From NCBI GenBank assembly GCA_965153355.1, contig OZ231128.1, positions 9,300,001 through 9,364,000 on the forward strand: a DNA stretch of 64,000 nt, in the 5' to 3' direction. Below, one piece after another: positions 59,451 through 64,000 of this stretch. Both the position numbers and the translations under genes were made by a program. The stretch's first letter is position 1; every line of letters begins with the position of its first letter. The notes beneath the pieces are model-generated. The model searched no databases and was not told the DNA's origin. It was given only the letters and a program-made list of their open reading frames with translations. The stretch is from Flaccisagitta enflata (taxonomy: Eukaryota > Chaetognatha > Sagittoidea > Aphragmophora).

Positions 59451-59799
59451 CCAGCAGCATTTACGACTTTTTTCCTACGGCGATTAGCCGCCCTTATTGG
59501 TACGCCCCTGCCCACCCATCCACAACGATTTTGTGACCCCGCGTCGCTTGTTTACTATTTGTATAAGATGCGACTTTTCACAAGGCACAAGCTATCAGGG
59601 TCAGTGGTCGTTTCAGCACGCAGCTATGTTACTCGTTAGCTGTATCTATCATCACTCTCTCTAACTTCCAACAATTGCTACAATGAACAAAATGTTCGGA
59701 GTAAAAGTTTTGATTATTCACATCAGGAAGGCATATTTGCATAAAAACGAATGTAACCGCTTGTTCTTAGATACAAGCCGACAAGGTGTACAAAATGAA
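59451..59799. other. No feature seen
   Basis: CCTACGGCGATTAGCCGCCC, then CGCCCCTGCCCACCCATCC, may be a fragment of a family-1 5' region. Otherwise nothing. Confidence 0.3.
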
Positions 59800-59801
59800 T
59801 A

Positions 59802-60798
59802 CAGGGTGTTTCACGCGTTTTGAGGTATAAAGAATCAACATAGCTTTTCTCCTAGAAAAGCTATTTCAATTCTGAAAAAAGGTCTGAATAGATCTTGAAG
59901 TGCAGTTTTTTTATGTCACCAATTTTTTCTATTTGCGTTTTTTAGCTTGGGAGCTACGGGAGTTAAAAGTAAACAACATTATCCAGTTAACTAACCATGG
60001 TAAAGAAAAAAATGGACAACTTCTTTTACTAATTTCTGGTCAACTCTTGGCCTGAACTACAAAAAATCCATGACTGTTTAAAAGCTCCGCAAAAAATCTT
60101 CAAAACACGACGTTGCAGGACATTGTAGCTTCATTCATTTAGAAATGGCAAAAGATTAAAGAAAAAAATCACAAACTGAAAAAAATGCTCCTTTCAATTT
60201 TTTTTCCATCAAGAAATTATACTCTTTTTGTTTTTGTCAATTACGAACTCAGGATTGTCTTAGCTACTTGATATCCATGAGCAAATTAAAGAGCCATGAA
60301 TTTTCTATAAAATGGAGCCAAGAACAAATTTCCAACTCAATTTGTTCAATTTCTATGTTACAATAAAGATAGCCCATGAAAATCAGGTGTTACTGACTGT
60401 CCAAATTCTTGACCACCTGTCTTCATTCTTCTGCCATTTCTAAACGGATAGAGATATGACAACCAGCAAGGTCTCATTGGAAAGATCTTTCACAGAGCTT
60501 CAAGATGGTCATGGATTTTGCTATGTTTTTCTTATTGCTTGGATGTGAAACGCTAACAAACAAGTAGTTTCCATTTTTCTTTTTGCCATAATTATCCGCC
60601 AGATTAAAGATGCATGCTGGATATGGTTTTCTTCAAACTTACATAGTGGGCATATTTAAAAGCGGAGATATAAAAAATTGGTGACATAAAAAAACTGCAC
60701 TTCAAGATCTATTCAGCCCTTTTTTCAGAATTGGAATAACTTTTCTAGGAGAAAAGCTATGTCGATTCTTTAAACCTCAAAACGCGTGAAACACCCTG
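59802..60798. mobile_element. 997-bp long-TIR element with an interior shared with mariner-type copies A and B
   Basis: TA on both sides (59800-59801, 60799-60800). The terminal inverted repeats are about 130-140 bp (CAGGGTGTTTCACGCGTTTT, AGCTTTTCTCCTAGAAAAGC, AGATCTTGAAGTGCAGTTTT and their complements). The interior (about 60000-60590) is a diverged copy of the interior of 14964-15967 (AAAAAATCCATGACTGTTT, TCATTCATTTAGAAATGGCA, CTTCAAGATGGTCATGGATT). The terminal repeats are unrelated to those of A and B. Confidence 0.85.
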
Positions 60799-60941
60799 TA
60801 TGACATCAATTGATGTCATCAATAGTGACTTAACAATGTTCAAAAATGAGTAAGCACGAGTCGGAATTCATTGGAATCTTTTTGATATTTGGAATAGTGG
60901 GATGTCTCAAAATTCAGTGGTAATGGAATGGAAATAGATTG

Positions 60942-61034
60942 AGATCGATGAGATCGATGAGATCGATGAGATCGATGAGATCGATGAGATCGATGAGATC
61001 AATGAGATCGATGAGATCGATGAGATCGATGAGA
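60942..61034. repeat. (GAGATCGAT)n 9-bp array
   Basis: About ten tandem units with one A-for-G variant and a final GAGATCCAT. Confidence 0.95.
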
Positions 61035-62965
61035 TCCATCTGGCGTGTCCCAACTTATGCGCATGAGGTATCACCTATTAAGTCCTCCGCGTCATTGCCA
61101 ATCATCGGATCCTGATTTTACAGAAGAAGATAAGCATGAGATGAGAGGGTTATGAGAATTAGCCTGATAAACGGCCTTTCACTATTATTGACCATGAGTC
61201 GTGTATGCATTGAAAATACGAATTCGCAAACATACCGTCTGGTGTATCTGGCATCTCCTCTTTGGTGGATAGTTTTGATGGAGCCCATGATAAGCTCTCG
61301 CAATTGGCACAGCCCGGAGGCACTGATTAATGAAAAGGAAAAACAAGACATAGTGTGGTAGTTTTGAAAACGGACACGTAAAGGAAAGGCGGTAAGGGTC
61401 TGATGGATAACTTGGAGTTTTATATATTCAAGCTAAACACTGCGTATCATGATCATGATATCATTTCAATGGCTCAATAAACACTAAACAGACCATGTAT
61501 CTACCCTCTTGAATAATCACATGGACGATTATCTGGAAACTAACCTGATTGAATAATTAAGTGTTGTCTGTTCAACAGCGTCATTTCCTCCTCTCCAAGG
61601 TGGCACTCAGGGTTTGTTGAGGGTGAAGACGTCTCCTGCTTTTGTCTTGTTAAGTTCCTGTTTCTGATTCTTTTTCTTCCTATACATCTTATCTTTGTCT
61701 ATTGTCACTCTTTATTGGATTTCTTGGCTTGCTTGAGGATAACCACCAGGGAAGATTCAAAGCATAAGAATAATCGGGGAATCCACTCAACTCAAGGTAA
61801 AGTACAAGAGGGAGCAAATAAACCCAAGTGAAATTCATTGTTTCAAAATGGTTCCACCTCTCTGTAAAGTAAGACAGATGGCCACTCAAAAATGAATATA
61901 TAGCTGTCCTGTTGGATTGTATACATTTACCGTTCCCTGTTGGCATCAACTCTTGGCTTACGTATATGTTTTTGTGTTATATCATGCTGAGGAAAGAAGA
62001 ACGCTTATATTCAATCATTCAGCCAGTCTAGCCATTCTCTTATCAAGGTGGATGTGTAAGAAATGTCAATATATAAGAACTATGGATGAAATTATTCTTA
62101 ATTTTCAACTCTTTGTGAAGTAAAAGAGATGATTATTTTCTGGTGAAATTCGGGTAAGATTGACAATTGACCGTTAGTGATTTGAAAAGAATGACCAACA
62201 GGAGCTTTTATGATATTATCCTACAATATATATGTGTTTTATGGGTCTTTTCCGCAGCTCTGCTGAATTATGAGAGTGGAAGAAAATGGACTCATTCCAG
62301 ATTGTCTCAAAACATCATATAACACGTTCAAAATCATCTCTCTATAAAGTAAGACAGATGATTCTCAAATGTTATATTTGCTGGTATTCTGAATTTCCTG
62401 CTGGCATTCGTCTAAAACATAAACATAAACATTTTGTTTTTTATTTTTTATCTTTTTTATCTTTTTTCCTTTTTTTTTCTTTATTCTCTATTGAGTCATA
62501 TGTGGGTTAAAATGTGGGTTAGAAAATCTAATTTTTAGTCATTCATTTATGAGCACATCCATTCATGCCATCAGTTTTTTTTAGTAAGGGGTTTAGTGTT
62601 TTCTTGGACGTACCTTTAATGTCCTCGCGGTGATCGAGAGAAATACACTCATAGATCTTTGTTATATTTGATAGATGATATTTTCCTTTTTTCTCATGTT
62701 CATATTTTTTCTTCTTTCTTCAGTGCTGTGCAGTGTTGTGATGTAAGTTGTCTTGTAGGTTTTGATCTCCTCAGTGCATGCGTGTTTTTATTGTCTATCC
62801 GTCTGACACGTTTGGACAAAGACCCTGTACGTTTCGGTTGACTTAAATTTGACTTAAATTGACTTAAATTTTTGCATTTTTTTATTTAACAAATCTAATA
62901 ATCTATAATTGTAGAGAAATGTACGCACAGGGCTTTGTACCAGATGAACTGTTTCTGATTGGCTT
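61035..62965. other. No gene seen
   Basis: AT-rich. TCTCTGTAAAGTAAGACAGA TG recurs at about 61858 and 62339, and similar wording (CTTTGTGAAGTAAAAGAGATG) at 62111, suggesting an old spaced repeat. The open frames at 61118-61361 have no recognised domain. It may be intron of the myosin gene at its right. Confidence 0.4.
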
Positions 62966-62967
62966 AC

Positions 62968-63104
62968 TTTTGTCTCCTTTTGACATCGTAATGAACGTGA
63001 ATGAGGACACGACGAGCTTGACATTGCATCTTAACAAAGATCTTGGACAGGGCACCTTCACGAATTTCCTCCAGTTGGGACAACATGCCGGCGCGGAACA
63101 TGAT
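62968..63104 (-). CDS. Myosin heavy chain exon (motor-neck junction)
   Basis: Acceptor ACTCCCCTAG, donor CAAAA|GTAAGC, 137 nt, ending phase 2. It encodes IMFRAGMLSQLEEIREGALS, KIFVKMQCQARRVLIHVHYD and VKRRQ. F-RAG-L-LEE-R is the conserved end of the myosin converter followed by the first IQ-like helix, which binds a light chain. Myosins are actin motors; the class cannot be told from one exon. The remainder of the gene (motor) should lie to the right of the window on the minus strand; tail exons to the left were not found. Confidence 0.7.
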
Positions 63105-63113
63105 CTAGGGGAG

Positions 63114-63212
63114 TATGAATGAATGAATGAATGTATGAATGAATGAATGAATGAATGAATGAATGAATGAATGAATGAATGAATGAATGAATGAATGAAT
63201 GAATGAATGAAT
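63114..63212. repeat. (GAAT)n microsatellite
   Basis: Tetranucleotide array directly after the myosin exon's acceptor region. Confidence 0.97.
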
Positions 63213-63221
63213 AAACGAGGG

Positions 63222-63309
63222 GATGACATTGCATCTTAACAAATATCTTGGACAGGGCACCTTCACGAATCTCCTCGAGTTGAAACAACATACCAGCGCG
63301 GAACATGAT
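63222..63309 (-). pseudogene. Partial copy of the myosin exon (copy 2)
   Basis: It keeps an ATTCAG acceptor and reads IMFRAGMLFQLEEIREGALS then KIFVKMQCH. The rest of the exon and its donor are replaced by GGGGATG and an ATTC array. The frame is not interrupted before the array. Confidence 0.7.
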
Positions 63310-63311
63310 CT

Positions 63312-63435
63312 GAATGAATGAATGAGTGAATGAATGAATGAATGAATGAATGAATGAATGAATGAATGAATGAATAAATAAATAAATAAATAAATGAATG
63401 AATGAATGAATGAATGAATGAATGAATGAATAAAC
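63312..63435. repeat. (GAAT)n with (AAAT)n microsatellite
   Basis: Array between myosin exon copies 2 and 3. Confidence 0.97.
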
Positions 63436-63437
63436 GA

Positions 63438-63528
63438 GGGGATGACATTGCATCCTAACAAATATCTTGGACAGGGCACCTTCACGAATCTCCTCGAGTT
63501 GAAACAACATACCAGCGCGGAACATGAT
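63438..63528 (-). pseudogene. Partial copy of the myosin exon (copy 3)
   Basis: Nearly identical to copy 2, about 219 bp further on, with an AAG acceptor-like end. It encodes the same peptide with Arg for Lys near the end (KIFVRMQCH). Confidence 0.7.
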
Positions 63529-63530
63529 CT

Positions 63531-63665
63531 TAATGAATGAATGAGTGAATGAATGAATGAATGAATGAATGAATAAATAAATGAATGAATGAAAGATTGA
63601 ATGAATGAATGAATGAATGAATGAAGGAATAAATTAGTGAATGAATGAAGGAATGAATAAATGAG
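63531..63665. repeat. (GAAT)n microsatellite, degenerate
   Basis: Third ATTC-type array, more diverged. Confidence 0.93.
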
Positions 63666-63691
63666 CATGATATTAGAGAAACATAAAGGGA

Positions 63692-63731
63692 TGAATGTCT
63701 GTCTGTCTGTCTTGCTGTCTGGCTGTCTGAC

Positions 63732-63766
<35 letters not shown>

Positions 63767-63770
63767 TGGT
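63692..63770. repeat. (GTCT)n microsatellite
   Basis: TGTCTGTC units with C/G variants. Confidence 0.95.
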
Positions 63771-64000
63771 CTTTCTAGAATCCCTAACCATCCTTCTCTG
63801 ATATGATTGAAGCAATGAATTATAGACAGGATTCATCACACATTGGCATTGCTTCAGATCATTTGAAATAGACTTTACTATCCTTAGACTAGGTAACAAA
63901 AAAAAATTCAACTGAAAAAGAAAAAAAAACTTTGATTTAAAGAAAAACAAAAAACTGAGGCATTCTTTTTTTCAGCTGTGTTAATTGGTCGTTATTGTAA
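63771..64000. other. No feature seen
   Basis: Unique sequence to the window edge, with poly-A runs. The TTTTTTTCAG at about 63967-63976 is an acceptor-like site on the plus strand without a supported exon. Confidence 0.35.

Noticed and set aside
61118-61361. Overlapping 77- and 69-codon frames on opposite strands
   Set aside because: Neither matches a known domain nor has convincing splice sites; I could not link them to the myosin exon.
62903-63950. Long minus-strand frames with SFIHSFIHSFIH repeats
   Set aside because: The Ser-Phe-Ile-His runs are (GAAT)n translations; only the embedded MFRAGML segments are myosin-like.

Overview
The window is animal-like nuclear DNA, or DNA from a close unicellular relative of animals. 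Genes are split by GT-AG introns, and the families present are NADPH oxidase, an UNC13/MUN-domain protein, an XK-related membrane protein and a myosin heavy chain. There is also an LTR retroelement whose gag resembles BEL/Pao, a group described from animals. About three quarters of the window is non-coding and very repeat-rich: long (CT)n, (GT)n, (TTG)n and (ATTC)n tracts, minisatellites, short elements with TA target duplications, and several families of hairpin-ended dispersed repeats. I cannot name the species.

Layout. 1-10.8 kb is almost entirely repeats, with one ORF of transposon type at 316-789 (-). 10.8-35.3 kb (+) holds nine exons of a NADPH oxidase gene. All haem histidines and the FAD and NADPH motifs are present; only the extreme N-terminus is missing. 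Its fifth intron carries a 12.36-kb LTR retroelement (19558-31914) with 574-bp LTRs differing at one base, a 5-bp target duplication and only a gag-like reading frame, which is itself split by a 1-kb mariner-type element. 36.9-42.1 kb (-) holds five exons of an UNC13-like protein (C2, MUN, C2), convergent with the oxidase gene. Its second C2 domain carries a long loop with five NPF motifs, and one exon has an apparent one-base frameshift. 42.1-45.5 kb is repeats. 45.6-52.6 kb (-) holds four exons that join in consistent phase into one protein: an XK-related multi-pass membrane domain, a long helical region, then a six-repeat kelch propeller. 52.6-62.9 kb is intergenic or intronic with several transposons. 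62.97-63.53 kb (-) holds one exon of a myosin heavy chain (end of motor, start of neck) plus two partial copies of it separated by ATTC arrays; the rest of that gene lies beyond the right edge.

The genes show no sign of acting together in one pathway, although the oxidase, the UNC13-like protein and the XK-kelch protein are all membrane-associated. The points most worth a second look are: the XK-related/kelch fusion; a superfamily of short dispersed elements whose terminal hairpin stem varies with compensating changes; the gag-only retroelement with a polypurine-like motif repeated about nine times; complementary (TTG)n and (CAA)n tracts flanking one oxidase exon; a tandem array built from an oxidase exon end plus its splice donor; and two transposon types sharing an interior but not their termini.
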